Source: Cellulomonas sp. NS3 (GTDB lineage: Bacteria > Actinomycetota > Actinomycetes > Actinomycetales > Cellulomonadaceae). From it: DNA of 64,000 nt. Positions 44,761-54,520 of this stretch are shown here, in pieces (positions within the stretch are counted from its first letter, which is position 1; each line of letters begins with the position of its first letter). Made by a program: the position numbers and the translations under genes. The notes beneath the pieces were generated by a model. That model was not told the DNA's origin, did no database searches, and was given only the letters and a program-made list of their open reading frames with translations. The DNA lies in contig NZ_CP103289.1 in the NCBI RefSeq assembly GCF_024757985.1, positions 3,038,001-3,102,000 on the forward strand, written 5' to 3'.

Positions 44761-46625
44761 TTCTTCTTCGCGTCCTTGTTCACGCTGCTGCCCGCGGCCT
44801 CCGACGACAGCGCCGCGATGAAGGCCTCCTGCGGCACGTCGACCCGGCCGATGGTCTTCATGCGCTTCTTGCCCTCCTTCTGCTTCTCGAGGAGCTTGCG
44901 CTTGCGTGTGATGTCGCCGCCGTAGCACTTCGCGAGGACGTCCTTGCGGATCGCGCGGATCGTCTCGCGAGCGATGACGCGGGCACCGATCGCGGCCTGG
45001 ATCGGGACCTCGAACTGCTGGCGCGGGATGAGGTCCTTGAGCTTGCCGACCATCATCACGCCGTACGCGTAGGCCTTCTCCTTGTGCACGATCGCGCTGA
45101 ACGCGTCGACCTGCTCGCCCTGCAGGAGGATGTCGACCTTGACCAGGTCGGCGGCCTGCTCGCCGCTGGGCTCGTAGTCGAGGCTCGCGTACCCGCGCGT
45201 CTTGGACTTCAGCTGGTCGAAGAAGTCGAACACGATCTCGGCGAGCGGGAGCGTGTAGCGCATCTCGACGCGCTCCTCGGACAGGTAGTCCATCCCGAGG
45301 AGGTCGCCGCGCCGCGTCTGGCACAGCTCCATGACGGCCCCGATGAACTCGCTCGGCACGAGGATCGTCGCGCGCACGACCGGCTCGCGGACCTCCATGA
45401 TCCGCCCGCCCGGGTACTCGCTCGGGTTCGTGACCGTCACGACGGTGCGGTCCTCGAGCGTCACGTCGTAGACGACGTTCGGCGCGGTCGAGATCAGGTC
45501 GAGGTCGAACTCGCGCTCGAGCCGCTCGCGCACGATCTCGAGGTGCAGGAGGCCGAGGAAGCCGACGCGGAACCCGAAGCCCAGGGCCACCGACGTCTCG
45601 GGCTCGTAGACCAGCGCGGCGTCGTTGAGCTTGAGGCGGTCGAGCGCGTCGCGCAGCACCGGGTAGTCGGTCCCGTCGAGCGGGTACAGGCCCGAGAACA
45701 CCATGGGCTTCGGGTCGCGGTAGCCGCCGAGGTCCTGCGTCGCGGGCTTGCTCGCGTTCGTCACCGTGTCGCCGACGCGGGACTGGCGCACGTCCTTCAC
45801 GCCCGTGATGAGGTAGCCGACCTCGCCGACCCCGAGGCCCTTCGTCACGACGGGCTCGGGCGAGATGACGCCGATCTCGAGCAGCTCGTGGGTCGCGCGC
45901 GTCGACATCATCGCGATCTTCTCGCGCGGGTTGAGGTTCCCGTCGACGACGCGGACGTACGTCACGACGCCGCGGTAGGTGTCGTAGACCGAGTCGAAGA
46001 TCATCGCGCGCGCCGGGGCGTCCGCATCACCGGTCGGTGCGGGGATGAGCTCGACGATCCGGTCGAGCAGCGCCTCGACGCCCTGGCCCGTCTTGCCCGA
46101 GACGCGCAGGCAGTCCTCGGGGTCGCCGCCGATGAGCTTCGCGAGCTCCTCGGCGTACTTCTCGGGCTGCGCGGCCGGCAGGTCGATCTTGTTGAGCACC
46201 GGGATGACCTGGAGGTCGTTCTCCATCGCGAGGTACAGGTTCGCGAGCGTCTGCGCCTCGATGCCCTGCGCTGCGTCCACGAGCAGCACCGCGCCCTCGC
46301 ACGCCGCGAGCGACCGCGAGACCTCGTACGTGAAGTCCACGTGGCCGGGGGTGTCGATCATGTTGAGCGCGAACGGCTGCACCACGCCGGACGCGTCGGC
46401 GACGCCCCACGGCATGCGCACGGCCTGCGACTTGATCGTGATGCCGCGCTCGCGCTCGATGTCCATGCGGTCGAGGTACTGCGCACGCATCGCGCGTGCG
46501 TCGACGACGCCGGTGGCCTGCAGCATGCGGTCCGCGAGCGTCGACTTCCCGTGGTCGATGTGCGCGATGATGCAGAAGTTGCGCAGGAGCTCGGGCGGCG
46601 TGGCCGCCGGCTGGATGCGCTGCAT
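44757..46625 (-). CDS. lepA: Elongation factor 4 (LepA), ribosomal back-translocase
   Basis: 622 residues. The GTPase motifs are [10 protein letters not shown] (G1), the effector region [18 protein letters not shown] (G3), NKIDLP (G4) and SGKTG (G5). The LepA-specific C-terminal domain is present, with [41 protein letters not shown] and [24 protein letters not shown]4 acts on stalled or mispositioned ribosomes under stress. ATG at 46625 is chosen; a TTG at 46652 (reading LSPIPAAAG first) is an alternative since no ribosome site precedes the ATG. It overlaps the start of hemW. Confidence 0.96.
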   Translation of the reverse strand: MQRIQPAATPPELLRNFCIIAHIDHGKSTLADRMLQATGVVDARAMRAQYLDRMDIERERGITIKSQAVRMPWGVADASGVVQPFALNMIDTPGHVDFTYEVSRSLAACEGAVLLVDAAQGIEAQTLANLYLAMENDLQVIPVLNKIDLPAAQPEKYAEELAKLIGGDPEDCLRVSGKTGQGVEALLDRIVELIPAPTGDADAPARAMIFDSVYDTYRGVVTYVRVVDGNLNPREKIAMMSTRATHELLEIGVISPEPVVTKGLGVGEVGYLITGVKDVRQSRVGDTVTNASKPATQDLGGYRDPKPMVFSGLYPLDGTDYPVLRDALDRLKLNDAALVYEPETSVALGFGFRVGFLGLLHLEIVRERLEREFDLDLISTAPNVVYDVTLEDRTVVTVTNPSEYPGGRIMEVREPVVRATILVPSEFIGAVMELCQTRRGDLLGMDYLSEERVEMRYTLPLAEIVFDFFDQLKSKTRGYASLDYEPSGEQAADLVKVDILLQGEQVDAFSAIVHKEKAYAYGVMMVGKLKDLIPRQQFEVPIQAAIGARVIARETIRAIRKDVLAKCYGGDITRKRKLLEKQKEGKKRMKTIGRVDVPQEAFIAALSSEAAGSSVNKDAKKK

Positions 46626-46727
46626 GCCCGCGGCGGCTGGGATCGGGGACAACTCGGGTTCGCTCCGGCTTCGACGGGGGGCTGGGTTCGGGCCCCGATG
46701 GTCGACCGGGCCCGCCACCATGGTCCC

Positions 46728-47426
46728 ATGACCGACGCCGACCTCGACCATCTGGCGCTCCTCGGGCTCGTGCAGCGCGAGCTCCTCGACACGATCGCCC
46801 TCGTCCCCGCGGACGCGCCCGTCCGCTCGTGCGGCGGCTGGGACGTCGCGGACCTCGTCGACCACCTCGCCGGGATCCACCACTGGGCCGCCGCGATGGC
46901 GCGCGGGCAGGACGAGGAGCCGCTCGAGCGCGGGTCGGTGCCGCTCGCCGAGCACTACGCGCGGTGCGCGCACGAGGTGGCCGCGACCCTCGCCGCGCTG
47001 GGCCCCGACGCACCCGGGCGGACGCTCGAGGGCCCCGGGCCGGCGTCGTTCTGGCGCCGGCGACAGCTCCACGAGACGCTCGTGCACCTGTGGGACCTGC
47101 GCACCGCGGGCGGGCTCGGCGTCGAGGCCGCACCCGAGGTGTGGGCCGACACCGTCGACGAGGTCGTCCACGTGATGCAGCCGCGGCAGGTCCGCCTGCA
47201 CCGGATGCCGGCGCTCGACGTCCCCGTCGACCTCACGGCGCTCGACGCGGGCCGTGAGTGGCGCCTCGGGCCCGCCGGCGTCGCCCCGCGCGCCGCGGTC
47301 GCGGGGTCGGCGGAGTCGCTCGCGCTGCTCCTGTGGGGTCGGCGCACGCCCGGCGGGCCGCACCTCGCGGTCGCCGGCGACGCCGCCGCGCTGGACGGGG
47401 TGCTGGCCCAGCCGCTCGTCCCCTGA
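46728..47426 (+). CDS. Maleylpyruvate isomerase/DinB-fold mycothiol-type family protein
   Basis: 232 residues. The N-terminal four-helix bundle includes [26 protein letters not shown] and later [12 protein letters not shown]; the His residues of DHLAGIHHW and HETLVHLWD form the metal site of the mycothiol-dependent family (MDMPI). The C-terminal half is the smaller accessory domain ([12 protein letters not shown]). Reaction unknown; homologues are isomerases or thiol S-transferases using mycothiol, consistent with an actinobacterium. ATG at 46728 is preferred over the upstream ATG at 46698. It is divergent from lepA. Confidence 0.84.
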   Translation: MTDADLDHLALLGLVQRELLDTIALVPADAPVRSCGGWDVADLVDHLAGIHHWAAAMARGQDEEPLERGSVPLAEHYARCAHEVAATLAALGPDAPGRTLEGPGPASFWRRRQLHETLVHLWDLRTAGGLGVEAAPEVWADTVDEVVHVMQPRQVRLHRMPALDVPVDLTALDAGREWRLGPAGVAPRAAVAGSAESLALLLWGRRTPGGPHLAVAGDAAALDGVLAQPLVP

Positions 47427-47539
47427 CCCGTCCCGGACGGGTGTCCGTCCAGGCAGGCGCCGTACGTGCGTCATGCTTCTGGGTGTGCCGCGCGCTACCC
47501 AGGTCGCTGCGCGGCGCACGGGGGGAAGGGGAGCACGAC

Positions 47540-49768
47540 GTGCCGAACACGGCGCCAGCACCGGACGACGCGCCCGGGGAGCACCACGCGCTCGGATCTG
47601 CTCACGCAGCGCACGTACCTGCCGATGGGGAGTCGACCCTGTCTGGAGGCAGCATGCTCGGCACGAACCCGCCGCGACCCGTGTCGCTCGGTGGCGTCCG
47701 CCTGCCCGACGCGATGGTCGACGCGCTCCAGGAAGGCGTCCTCATCTGCGACGCCCGCGGGGTCGTGGTCGACGTCAACGAGGCAGCGGAGACGATCCTC
47801 ACGCTCGACCGGGAGCAGCTCCTCGGGCTCGACCTCGCGTCGCTCGACTACGACGCCGTCGGCCCCGACGGGGCACCCCTCCCGGCGCACGAGCTGCCCG
47901 TCGCGCTCGCCCGCGCCACGAACCAGCCGGCGTCGGCGACCATCAAGGTCCGGCGCGGCTCCCCCCACCCGCTGTGGCTGCGCGCCACCGCGATCCCCTT
48001 CGTCCCCGTCGAGCACGAGGTCTGGTGCATGGTCACGCTCACGGACGTCACCGGCGAGCAGCACGCGCAGGAGCGGCTGCGGCACAGCGAGGAGACCTTC
48101 CGGCTCACGTTCGAGGACGCCCCGATCGGCATGGCGATCGTGTCGCTCGACGGCCGCTACCTCGAGGTCAACCGCGCGCTGACCGAGGGTCTGCAGCGCA
48201 CCCGCGAGGAGCTCGTCGGCGCGTCGTTCGAGGACATCACGCACCCCGACGACCTCGAGACCGACCTCGCCCACGGCGCCCGCCTGCTCGACGGGAGCCT
48301 CGACTCGTTCCAGATCGACAAGCGCTACCTGACGCCCGGCGGCGACACGATGTGGGCCCGGCTCACGGTCTCGATCGTGCGCGACGGCGACGGCTCGCCG
48401 GTGCACTTCGTCAACCAGATCGAGGACGTCACCGAGATGCGGCTCGCGCAGGAGCAGCTCGAGCGGCGCGCGCTCTACGACCACCTGACCGGGCTCGCGA
48501 ACCGCAGCCTGCTGCTCGACCGGCTCGCGCACGCGCTGACCCAGCACGCGCGGTCGGGCAGCCTCGTCGCCGTCGCGTTCGCCGACCTCGACCACTTCAA
48601 GCGCCTCAACGACTCGCTCGGGCACGACGCGGGCGACCGGATGCTCAAGGCCGTCGCGGAGCGGATGACCGCGGCCGTGCGCGCGGGCGACACCGTGGCC
48701 CGCATCGGCGGCGACGAGTTCGTCGTGGTGCTCGAGGGCGTCGACTCCGCGGAGCACGCCGGCGAGCTCCTCGACGGGCTGCTCGCCGCCGTCGAGCTCC
48801 CGCTGCACATCGACGGTCACGAGGTCGTGCCGCGCCTGAGCGCCGGCCTGACCGTCAACGACGGGACGGGGGTCGCGGAGGAGGTCCTGCGTGACGCCGA
48901 CACGGCCCTGTACGTGGCGAAGGACGCCGGGCGCTCGCGTTGGGAGGTCTTCCACGACGTCTACCGCCGCGACGCGCTGCGCCGCCTCTCGGTCGAGACC
49001 GAGCTCCGGACCGCGATCGACCGGGGGCAGTTCCTGCTGCACTACCAGCCGGTCGTCGAGCTCGACACCCGCCGGACGGTCGCGTACGAGGCCCTCGTGC
49101 GCTGGATGCACCCGCGTCGGGGCCTGCTCCTGCCCGGGGAGTTCGTGCAGATCGCCGAGGAGTCGGACCTGATCAACGGGATCGGCGGGTGGGTGCTGCG
49201 CGAGGCCGTGGAGTTCCTCGCCCGGCACCCCGAGCTGCCCGGCAAGGTCTACATCAACGTCTCGCCCCGCCAGCTCGGCCGCGGCACGCCCGCGACGGAC
49301 GACCGGGACGCAGGGCTCGCCCCGCTCGTCGCGCAGGTGCTCCGCGAGAACGACGTGCCCGCCTCGCGGCTCGGCATCGAGATCACCGAGAACGGCGTGC
49401 TGCAGGCGACCGAGCAGACCCGCGAGGACCTCGAGCAGCTCGCCGCGCTCGGCGTCGAGCTCCTGCTCGACGACTTCGGCACCGGCTTCTCGGCGCTCAC
49501 CTCGGTGCTCTCGACCCCGGTCAGCGGGCTCAAGCTCGACCGCTCCTTCACGGTGCGGCTCGGCGACGGCGCGGCGTGCGACCGGATCAGCACCGCGATG
49601 GCCGCGCTCGTCGACTCGCTGTCCAGCCACGGCGTCGTCGAGGGCATCGAGACCGAGAAGCAGTGGGCGCTCGCGCTCGGCCACGGGTGGACGCACGGCC
49701 AGGGCTGGCTGTTCGGGCACGCGGTCGCGGAGAGCGCGCTGTTCCCGGCGGTCGACACGGCGTTCTGA
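47540..49768 (+). CDS. PAS-PAS-GGDEF-EAL c-di-GMP signalling protein
   Basis: 742 residues. Two PAS domains (about 60-170, and about 180-310 with [22 protein letters not shown]) are followed by a GGDEF domain with [22 protein letters not shown] and an intact RIGGDEF. An RAGD I-site five residues before GGDEF suggests product inhibition. The EAL domain has [47 protein letters not shown] and GQGWLFG, with all catalytic positions present. Both cyclase and phosphodiesterase activities are therefore possible. GTG at 47540 has a GGGGGAAGGGGAG ribosome site. No membrane span is seen, so it is a soluble sensor. Confidence 0.93.
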   Translation: MPNTAPAPDDAPGEHHALGSAHAAHVPADGESTLSGGSMLGTNPPRPVSLGGVRLPDAMVDALQEGVLICDARGVVVDVNEAAETILTLDREQLLGLDLASLDYDAVGPDGAPLPAHELPVALARATNQPASATIKVRRGSPHPLWLRATAIPFVPVEHEVWCMVTLTDVTGEQHAQERLRHSEETFRLTFEDAPIGMAIVSLDGRYLEVNRALTEGLQRTREELVGASFEDITHPDDLETDLAHGARLLDGSLDSFQIDKRYLTPGGDTMWARLTVSIVRDGDGSPVHFVNQIEDVTEMRLAQEQLERRALYDHLTGLANRSLLLDRLAHALTQHARSGSLVAVAFADLDHFKRLNDSLGHDAGDRMLKAVAERMTAAVRAGDTVARIGGDEFVVVLEGVDSAEHAGELLDGLLAAVELPLHIDGHEVVPRLSAGLTVNDGTGVAEEVLRDADTALYVAKDAGRSRWEVFHDVYRRDALRRLSVETELRTAIDRGQFLLHYQPVVELDTRRTVAYEALVRWMHPRRGLLLPGEFVQIAEESDLINGIGGWVLREAVEFLARHPELPGKVYINVSPRQLGRGTPATDDRDAGLAPLVAQVLRENDVPASRLGIEITENGVLQATEQTREDLEQLAALGVELLLDDFGTGFSALTSVLSTPVSGLKLDRSFTVRLGDGAACDRISTAMAALVDSLSSHGVVEGIETEKQWALALGHGWTHGQGWLFGHAVAESALFPAVDTAF

Positions 49769-49776
49769 GCGTGCGC

Positions 49777-49816
49777 GGTGCGGTCCGGCCCTCGCGGTGA
49801 CCGCACCGCCGGACCG
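49777..49816. terminator. Overlapping hairpins between convergent genes
   Basis: GGTGCGGT (49777-49784) pairs with ACCGCACC (49800-49807), and the overlapping CGGTCCGGC (49781-49789) pairs with GCCGGACCG (49808-49816). The two stems are mutually exclusive. They lie between the GGDEF-EAL gene and the transglutaminase gene and probably terminate one or both. Confidence 0.5.
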
Positions 49817-49837
49817 GGCCCGCGCCGGCGCCCGGGG

Positions 49838-50674
49838 TCAGGCCTCCTGCGTGATCCGCACCTGCACCTCGAGGTCGATCGTGCCGGCGCCCGCGTAGAT
49901 GCCCCGCAGCGGCGGCACGTCGTCGTACGAGCGCCCGCGCGCGAGCACCACGTGCCGCTCGCCCGCGACCGTGCGGTTCGTCGGGTCGTACGGGTGCCAC
50001 TCGCCGGACCACCACTCGACCCACGCGTGCGACTCGCCGACGACCGTCTCGCCGATCGCGTCGGCCACGGGGTGCAGGTAGCCCGAGACGTACCGCGCGG
50101 GGATCCCGATGCTGCGCAGCGCGCCCGCCGCGAGGTGCGCCATGTCCTGGCACACGCCCGTGCGCGCCGCCCACGCCTCGCTCGCCGGGGTGTGCACCGC
50201 GGTGACGCCGGGGACGTACTCGAGCTCGTCCCGCAGCGCCGCGCACACCGCGACGGCGGCCTGCGACGGCTCGAGCCCCTCTGCGACGCGCGCCGCGAGC
50301 TCGGCGACCTCGGGCGGCGCCTGCGTCGTCGAGGTGTCCGCGAGGAACTCGGCCAGGTGGTCGCGCAGCTCGGGGCTGCGCAGGTGCTCCCACGTCGTCT
50401 CGGAGCGCACGTCGCGCCGCGGGGCGATCTCGACGCGGTGCTCGGACGTGATCACGAGCGACTCGTGGGGGGTGAGCACCTCGAACACCGTGACGTGCGC
50501 GCCCCAGTAGTCGCGGTGCTCGGACATCCACGTGTGCGGCTGGACCTCGAGCCGGGTCTCGAGCACGGACTGCCCCGGCTGCGACAGCGGCGTCATGCGC
50601 GCCTCGTTGTACGACGCCGTGACCGGGCTCGCGTACCGGAACGACGTCGTGTGGACCACGTGCAGCCGGCTCAC
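49838..50674 (-). CDS. Transglutaminase-like cysteine protease (catalytically intact)
   Basis: 278 residues. The N-terminal beta domain (LHVVHTTSFRYASPVTASYNEA) is the bacterial transglutaminase N-terminal region. The core has the full Cys-His-Asp set: RTGVCQDMAHLAAGALRSIG, ESHAWVEWW and WHPYDPTN. It is probably an amidase or protease acting on a peptide substrate. GTG at 50674 overlaps the alpha-E gene stop. The order ATP-grasp, alpha-E, transglutaminase is a widespread uncharacterised operon, suggesting synthesis and then trimming or attachment of a peptide. Confidence 0.92.
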   Translation of the reverse strand: MSRLHVVHTTSFRYASPVTASYNEARMTPLSQPGQSVLETRLEVQPHTWMSEHRDYWGAHVTVFEVLTPHESLVITSEHRVEIAPRRDVRSETTWEHLRSPELRDHLAEFLADTSTTQAPPEVAELAARVAEGLEPSQAAVAVCAALRDELEYVPGVTAVHTPASEAWAARTGVCQDMAHLAAGALRSIGIPARYVSGYLHPVADAIGETVVGESHAWVEWWSGEWHPYDPTNRTVAGERHVVLARGRSYDDVPPLRGIYAGAGTIDLEVQVRITQEA

Positions 50675-51600
50675 AGCGCCTCCCCCACCCAGTTCGTGAC
50701 GTGCCCCGAGGGGAAGTAGCGCGCGCGGATCGCGTCGCTCGCCGCCGAGCACGCGCGCTGCACGCGCTCCATCTCCTCGGGGAGCCCGTCGAGCACCTCC
50801 ATGAGCGGGCGGTACTCGAGGCTCGCGCGCGCGTGGCCCAGGTGGCGCAGCGCGTCGTCGACGCTCGCGCGGCTCGTGACCGGCTCGAGCGCCGTGAGGC
50901 ACGACTCGGCCTGCCCGAGGGCGAACACGAGCGAGCGCGGGAACAGCCGGTCGAGCAGCAGGAAGCCCGCGGCGCGCTCGTCGGACGCGATGCCGCGGTA
51001 GGTCCGCAGGTAGGCCTCGTGCGCGCCGCAGGAGCGGAGCAGCGTCTGCCAGCTCGGCCCGGTCGCCCCGACGAGAGCGCGCGTCGTGAGCAGGCGCGCG
51101 GTCATGTCGACGCGCTCGATCGAGCGTCCGAGCACCATGAACTGCCAGGTCTCGTCGCGCGACGTGACCGAGTCCATGAGCCCCGCAACGACCGCGGCCC
51201 GCTCGCGCACCCAGGTGAAGTAGTCGTGCGGCCGCGCGGGACGCATGTGCGACGGGAGCTGGTTCCACGTCGTGTTGAGGCACTCCCACAGGTCCGTCGA
51301 GATGATCTCGCGGGCGCGCCGGGCGTTCTCGCGCGCGGCGACGAGCGACCCCGCGATCGCGCTCGGGGCCCGGCGGTCGTACGCCAGGATGTCGAGCACG
51401 CTCTCCCGGCCCACCGCGACGCCCGCCGGGGGCGCGGGGCGGTCCATCACCGAGAGCAGCGAGCGGCACGCGAGGTCCTCCTCGGCCCACGGGTCCTCGA
51501 GCAGGCTCTGCACGTGCACGTCGAGCAGGCGGGCGGTGTCGTCCGCACGCTCGATGTACCGGCCGATCCAGAACAGCGACTCCGCGATCCGGCTCAGCAC
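50671..51600 (-). CDS. Alpha-E domain protein (DUF403)
   Basis: 309 residues, all-helical. The signature start SRIAESLFWIGRYIERADDTARLLDVH, with RSIERVDMTARLL in the middle, is diagnostic of the alpha-E family. The GTG at 51600 overlaps the ATP-grasp gene end by seven bases, and the stop overlaps the transglutaminase start. Function is unknown; the invariant association with a permuted ATP-grasp protein suggests it is a partner in an amide-ligation complex. Confidence 0.92.
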   Translation of the reverse strand: MLSRIAESLFWIGRYIERADDTARLLDVHVQSLLEDPWAEEDLACRSLLSVMDRPAPPAGVAVGRESVLDILAYDRRAPSAIAGSLVAARENARRAREIISTDLWECLNTTWNQLPSHMRPARPHDYFTWVRERAAVVAGLMDSVTSRDETWQFMVLGRSIERVDMTARLLTTRALVGATGPSWQTLLRSCGAHEAYLRTYRGIASDERAAGFLLLDRLFPRSLVFALGQAESCLTALEPVTSRASVDDALRHLGHARASLEYRPLMEVLDGLPEEMERVQRACSAASDAIRARYFPSGHVTNWVGEAL

Positions 51601-53171
51601 GTGCCCACCCCGTCCTGCGCCTGCTGCTGCTGCATGACCTGGGCCCGCAGGTCGTGCGGGTTCGCGTCGATCGGCACCGACGACGACGCCGGCACCGTCT
51701 GCGGCGTCGTGTCGCCCGCCGGCTGCGCACGCCTCGGCAGCGCACCGCCGAGCACCCACGTGTCCTTCGAGCCGCCGCCCTGCGAGCTGTTCACCACGAG
51801 CTGCCCCTCGGGGAGCGCGACGCGCGTCAGACCGCCCGGCAGCACCCACACGGAGTCGCCGTCGTTGACCGCGAACGGGCGCAGGTCGACGTGCCGCGGC
51901 CGGAGCCGGTCCTCGATGAGCGTCGGGACGGTCGAGAGCTGCACGACCGGCTGCGCGATCCACCCGCGAGGGTCCGCGACGAGCCGGTCGCGCAGCGCCG
52001 CGAGCTCGGCGCGCGACGCGCGCGGCCCGACGACGAGCCCCTTGCCGCCCGAGCCGTCGACCGGCTTCACGACGAGCTCGTCGAGGCGGTCGAGCACCTC
52101 CTCGAGCGCCCCGGGGTCCTCGAGCCGCCAGGTGTCGACGTTGGCCAGCACGGGCTCCTCACCGAGGTAGTAGCGGATGAGGTCGGGGACGTAGGTGTAG
52201 ACCAGCTTGTCGTCGGCGACGCCGTTGCCCACCGCGTTGGCGATCGTGACGGTGCCCGCCCGCGCGCACGTCATGAGGCCGGGGCTGCCGAGCAGCGAGT
52301 CGGACCGGAACGCGACCGGGTCGAGGTACTCGTCGTCGACGCGGCGGTAGATGACGTCGACGCGCCGGCGTCCCTGCGTCGTGCGCATCCACACGCGCCC
52401 GCCCGCGCAGAACAGGTCGCGGCCCTCGACGAGCTCGACGCCCATCGACCGCGCGAGCAGCGAGTGCTCGAAGTACGCGCTGTTGTAGACGCCCGGGGTC
52501 AGCACGACGACGGTCGGGTCGTCGACGCCGTGCGGCGCGGCGGCCGTGAGCGCGGCGAGCAGGCGCCGCGGGTAGTCCTGCACGGGGCGGATGCGCAGCG
52601 CGGCGAACAGCTCGGGGAAGGTCTGGGCCATGGCGCGGCGGTTCGAGAGCACGTAGCTCACGCCGCTCGGCACGCGCACGTTGTCCTCGAGCACCCGGAA
52701 CCTGCCCACCTCGTCGCGCACGAGGTCGATCCCGGAGACGTGCACGCGGACCCCGTTGGGCGGCTGGATGCCCCGGGCGGCGCGGTGGAAGTGCGTCGAG
52801 GAGACGACGAGCCCGCGCGGCACGACGCCGTCGGCGACGGCCTTCTGCGGCCCGTAGACGTCCGCGAGGAACGCCTCGAGCGCACGGACGCGCTGCGCGA
52901 CCCCCGGCGCGACGTGGTCCCACTCGGCGCCGGTCAGCACGCGCGGCGTGACGTCGAGCGGGAACGGCCGCTCCTCGCCCGCGAAGTCGAACGTGACACC
53001 CTGCGCGAGGTACGAGCGGGCCAGGGTGTCGGCGCGTGCGCGCAGCTCGGCGGCGGAGAGCTGGGCGAGCGACGAGTGCACGTGCTCGTACGCCGGCCGC
53101 ACCCCGCCCACGCCGTCGAGCATCTCGTCCCAGGCCGCCCCGGCCGGGTAGTCGTCGAACACGTCCGCCAT
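51594..53171 (-). CDS. Circularly permuted type 2 ATP-grasp protein
   Basis: 525 residues. The family opening GAAWDEMLDGVGGVRPAYEH is followed by GVTFDFAGEERPFPLDVTPRVL. The ATP-grasp-type blocks FRVLEDNVRVPSGVSYVL, YNSAYFEHSLLARSMGVELVEG, ANAVGNGVADDKLVYTYVP and VVKPVDGSGGKGLVVGP come next. Such enzymes are thought to ligate amino acids or peptides through acyl-phosphate intermediates; the substrate is unknown. The C-terminus has a Gln-rich tail (QQQQAQ). ATG at 53171 is seven bases downstream of TAGGGT. It heads the three-gene operon and is divergent from the PemK-like gene. Confidence 0.92.
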   Translation of the reverse strand: MADVFDDYPAGAAWDEMLDGVGGVRPAYEHVHSSLAQLSAAELRARADTLARSYLAQGVTFDFAGEERPFPLDVTPRVLTGAEWDHVAPGVAQRVRALEAFLADVYGPQKAVADGVVPRGLVVSSTHFHRAARGIQPPNGVRVHVSGIDLVRDEVGRFRVLEDNVRVPSGVSYVLSNRRAMAQTFPELFAALRIRPVQDYPRRLLAALTAAAPHGVDDPTVVVLTPGVYNSAYFEHSLLARSMGVELVEGRDLFCAGGRVWMRTTQGRRRVDVIYRRVDDEYLDPVAFRSDSLLGSPGLMTCARAGTVTIANAVGNGVADDKLVYTYVPDLIRYYLGEEPVLANVDTWRLEDPGALEEVLDRLDELVVKPVDGSGGKGLVVGPRASRAELAALRDRLVADPRGWIAQPVVQLSTVPTLIEDRLRPRHVDLRPFAVNDGDSVWVLPGGLTRVALPEGQLVVNSSQGGGSKDTWVLGGALPRRAQPAGDTTPQTVPASSSVPIDANPHDLRAQVMQQQQAQDGVGTC

Positions 53172-53178
53172 GATCCGG

Positions 53179-53184
53179 ACCCTA
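53179..53184 (-). promoter_or_regulatory. -10 hexamer TAGGGT of the ATP-grasp operon
   Basis: TAGGGT on the minus strand ends seven bases before the ATG at 53171. The divergent gene uses an identical hexamer. Confidence 0.5.
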
Positions 53185-53241
53185 ACGGCGCCGTGGGTCC
53201 GGCGCGTTACGGGCGCCCCGCGCCACGCCGTGGCCCGCCGG

Positions 53242-53247
53242 TAGGGT
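53242..53247 (+). promoter_or_regulatory. -10 hexamer TAGGGT of the PemK-like gene
   Basis: TAGGGT ends six bases before the GTG at 53254. The two divergent starts are only 83 bases apart and each carries TAGGGT. Confidence 0.5.
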
Positions 53248-53253
53248 TCCCCC

Positions 53254-53937
53254 GTGCGCGGACGGACGTGGGTGCGGGTGCTCGATGCGGTGCTGCGCGC
53301 CGTGACGTCCGGCGGCGGTCCTGGGGCGTCCGGGAGCGGGTCCGGCCGGGGCGGCACGTCCGGCTCCGCGACGCAGCCCCCGGCCCGGCGCGCTCCGCTC
53401 CGGCGGACCCGCACCACCGCGGACCGTCCGGCAGCGGACCGGGGCACCGCAGCCCGCGGCGGCGGGGACGCCGGCCGCGGCGCCCAGCCCGCGCCGGCCC
53501 CTCGGTCGGGTCGCGAACGGTCCGCGGCGCGGCCCGAGGGCGACTACACCGGCGTCGTCCGCCCCCAGTACTCCCCCGACCCCGACGGCCGCGCCGACCC
53601 GGGCGAGATCGTGTGGACGTGGGTCCCCTACGAGGACGACCCGTCGCAGGGCAAGGACCGCCCCGTGCTCCTCGTCGGGCGCGACGGGCCGGACCTCCTC
53701 GGGCTCATGCTCACGAGCAAGGACCACTCGCGCGACGCGGCCGACGAGGCGCGCTGGGGTCGGGTGTGGCTCGACATCGGTGCGGGCGACTGGGACTCCC
53801 GGCGCCGCCCGAGCGAGGTCCGCCTCGACCGCGTGCTCCGCGTCGACCCGGACGCGGTGCGCCGGGAGGGCGCCGTGATGCAGCGCGCACAGTTCGACCG
53901 GGTCACGGGCTCGCTCGCGGAGCACCACGGCTGGTAA
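53254..53937 (+). CDS. PemK/MazF-fold protein with long disordered N-terminus
   Basis: 227 residues. Residues 1-95 are a basic Gly/Ser/Arg/Pro-rich low-complexity stretch. The C-terminal 130 residues form a PemK-like domain: PGEIVWTWVPYEDDPSQGKDRPVLLVG, the central LLGLMLTSKDHSRD, and the end VLRREGAVM-like DAVRREGAVMQRAQFDRVT. MazF/PemK toxins are ribosome-independent mRNA interferases. No antitoxin gene flanks it: the neighbours are the ATP-grasp operon and rpsT. It may therefore be a domesticated orphan rather than an addiction module. The GTG start follows a TAGGGT -10. Its TAA stop overlaps the putative rpsT -10 (TAAGAT). Confidence 0.82.
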   Translation: MRGRTWVRVLDAVLRAVTSGGGPGASGSGSGRGGTSGSATQPPARRAPLRRTRTTADRPAADRGTAARGGGDAGRGAQPAPAPRSGRERSAARPEGDYTGVVRPQYSPDPDGRADPGEIVWTWVPYEDDPSQGKDRPVLLVGRDGPDLLGLMLTSKDHSRDAADEARWGRVWLDIGAGDWDSRRRPSEVRLDRVLRVDPDAVRREGAVMQRAQFDRVTGSLAEHHGW

Positions 53938-53940
53938 GAT
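53935..53940 (+). promoter_or_regulatory. Putative -10 of rpsT
   Basis: TAAGAT overlaps the stop codon of the preceding gene and would give a leader of about 130 bases before rpsT. That leader contains an 8-base hairpin (TGTCCGCC 53952-53959 with GGCGGGCA 53966-53973, one G-U pair). Ribosomal-protein leaders can be autoregulatory, but nothing here proves it. Confidence 0.4.
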
Positions 53941-54078
53941 AGTAAATCGCGTGTCCGCCCAGGTCGGCGGGCACTGGTCCAGTTCCTCTCCGCGGGTGTC
54001 CCCACGCCCCAGTCCCGGAACCAGACGGGCCCTCTACGACCTATCCGACGCTCAGGCGACACACCAGAAAGTCCACAC

Positions 54079-54339
54079 GTGGCAAACATCAAGTCCCAGA
54101 TCAAGCGCATCGGCACCAACGAGAAGGCGCGCCTGCGCAACAAGGCCGTCAAGTCGGAGCTCAAGACGCACGTGCGCCGCGTCCGCGAGGCCGTCGCCGG
54201 TGGCGACAAGGAGGCCGCCTCGGTCGCGCTGGTCAGCGCGTCGAAGAAGCTCGACAAGGCCGCCTCGAAGGGCGTCATCCACCAGAACCAGGCGGCGAAC
54301 AAGAAGTCCGCTCTGGCGAAGGCCGTCGGCTCGCTCTGA
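54079..54339 (+). CDS. rpsT: 30S ribosomal protein S20
   Basis: 86 residues. The sequence [21 protein letters not shown], then [24 protein letters not shown], is textbook S20, which binds 16S rRNA early in 30S assembly. Start is GTG at 54079. It is followed by a strong hairpin and lies opposite in strand to holA and lepA, the usual actinobacterial neighbourhood, here split by inserted genes. Confidence 0.97.
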   Translation: MANIKSQIKRIGTNEKARLRNKAVKSELKTHVRRVREAVAGGDKEAASVALVSASKKLDKAASKGVIHQNQAANKKSALAKAVGSL

Positions 54340-54360
54340 CACCTCGCGCTCAGCGCACCG

Positions 54361-54404
54361 TACGACGAAGGCGCCGCCCGTCCAGGGCCGGCGCCTTCGT
54401 CGTA
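54361..54404. terminator. Terminator hairpin after rpsT
   Basis: A perfect 16-base stem: TACGACGAAGGCGCCG (54361-54376) with CGGCGCCTTCGTCGTA (54389-54404), with a 12-base loop. It starts 22 bases past the rpsT stop. It is one of the longest perfect stems in the window. Confidence 0.85.
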
Positions 54405-54462
54405 CCCGCTGTCCCCGTCCGGCCCGGGCAACCGTGACGCCGAGGGGCGCGCCCCGGACGCG

Positions 54463-54500
54463 ACGAAGGCGTCACCCCCCCTGCGGGGCGACGCCTTCGT
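54463..54500. terminator. Second terminator hairpin between rpsT and the XRE gene
   Basis: ACGAAGGCGTC (54463-54473) and GACGCCTTCGT (54490-54500) form an 11-base stem followed on plus by TCTCTCC. It serves the convergent XRE-TPR gene or backs up the first terminator. The two hairpins share the ACGAAGGCG arm. Confidence 0.75.
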
Positions 54501-54520
54501 TCTCTCCGACCCGACGGGCC

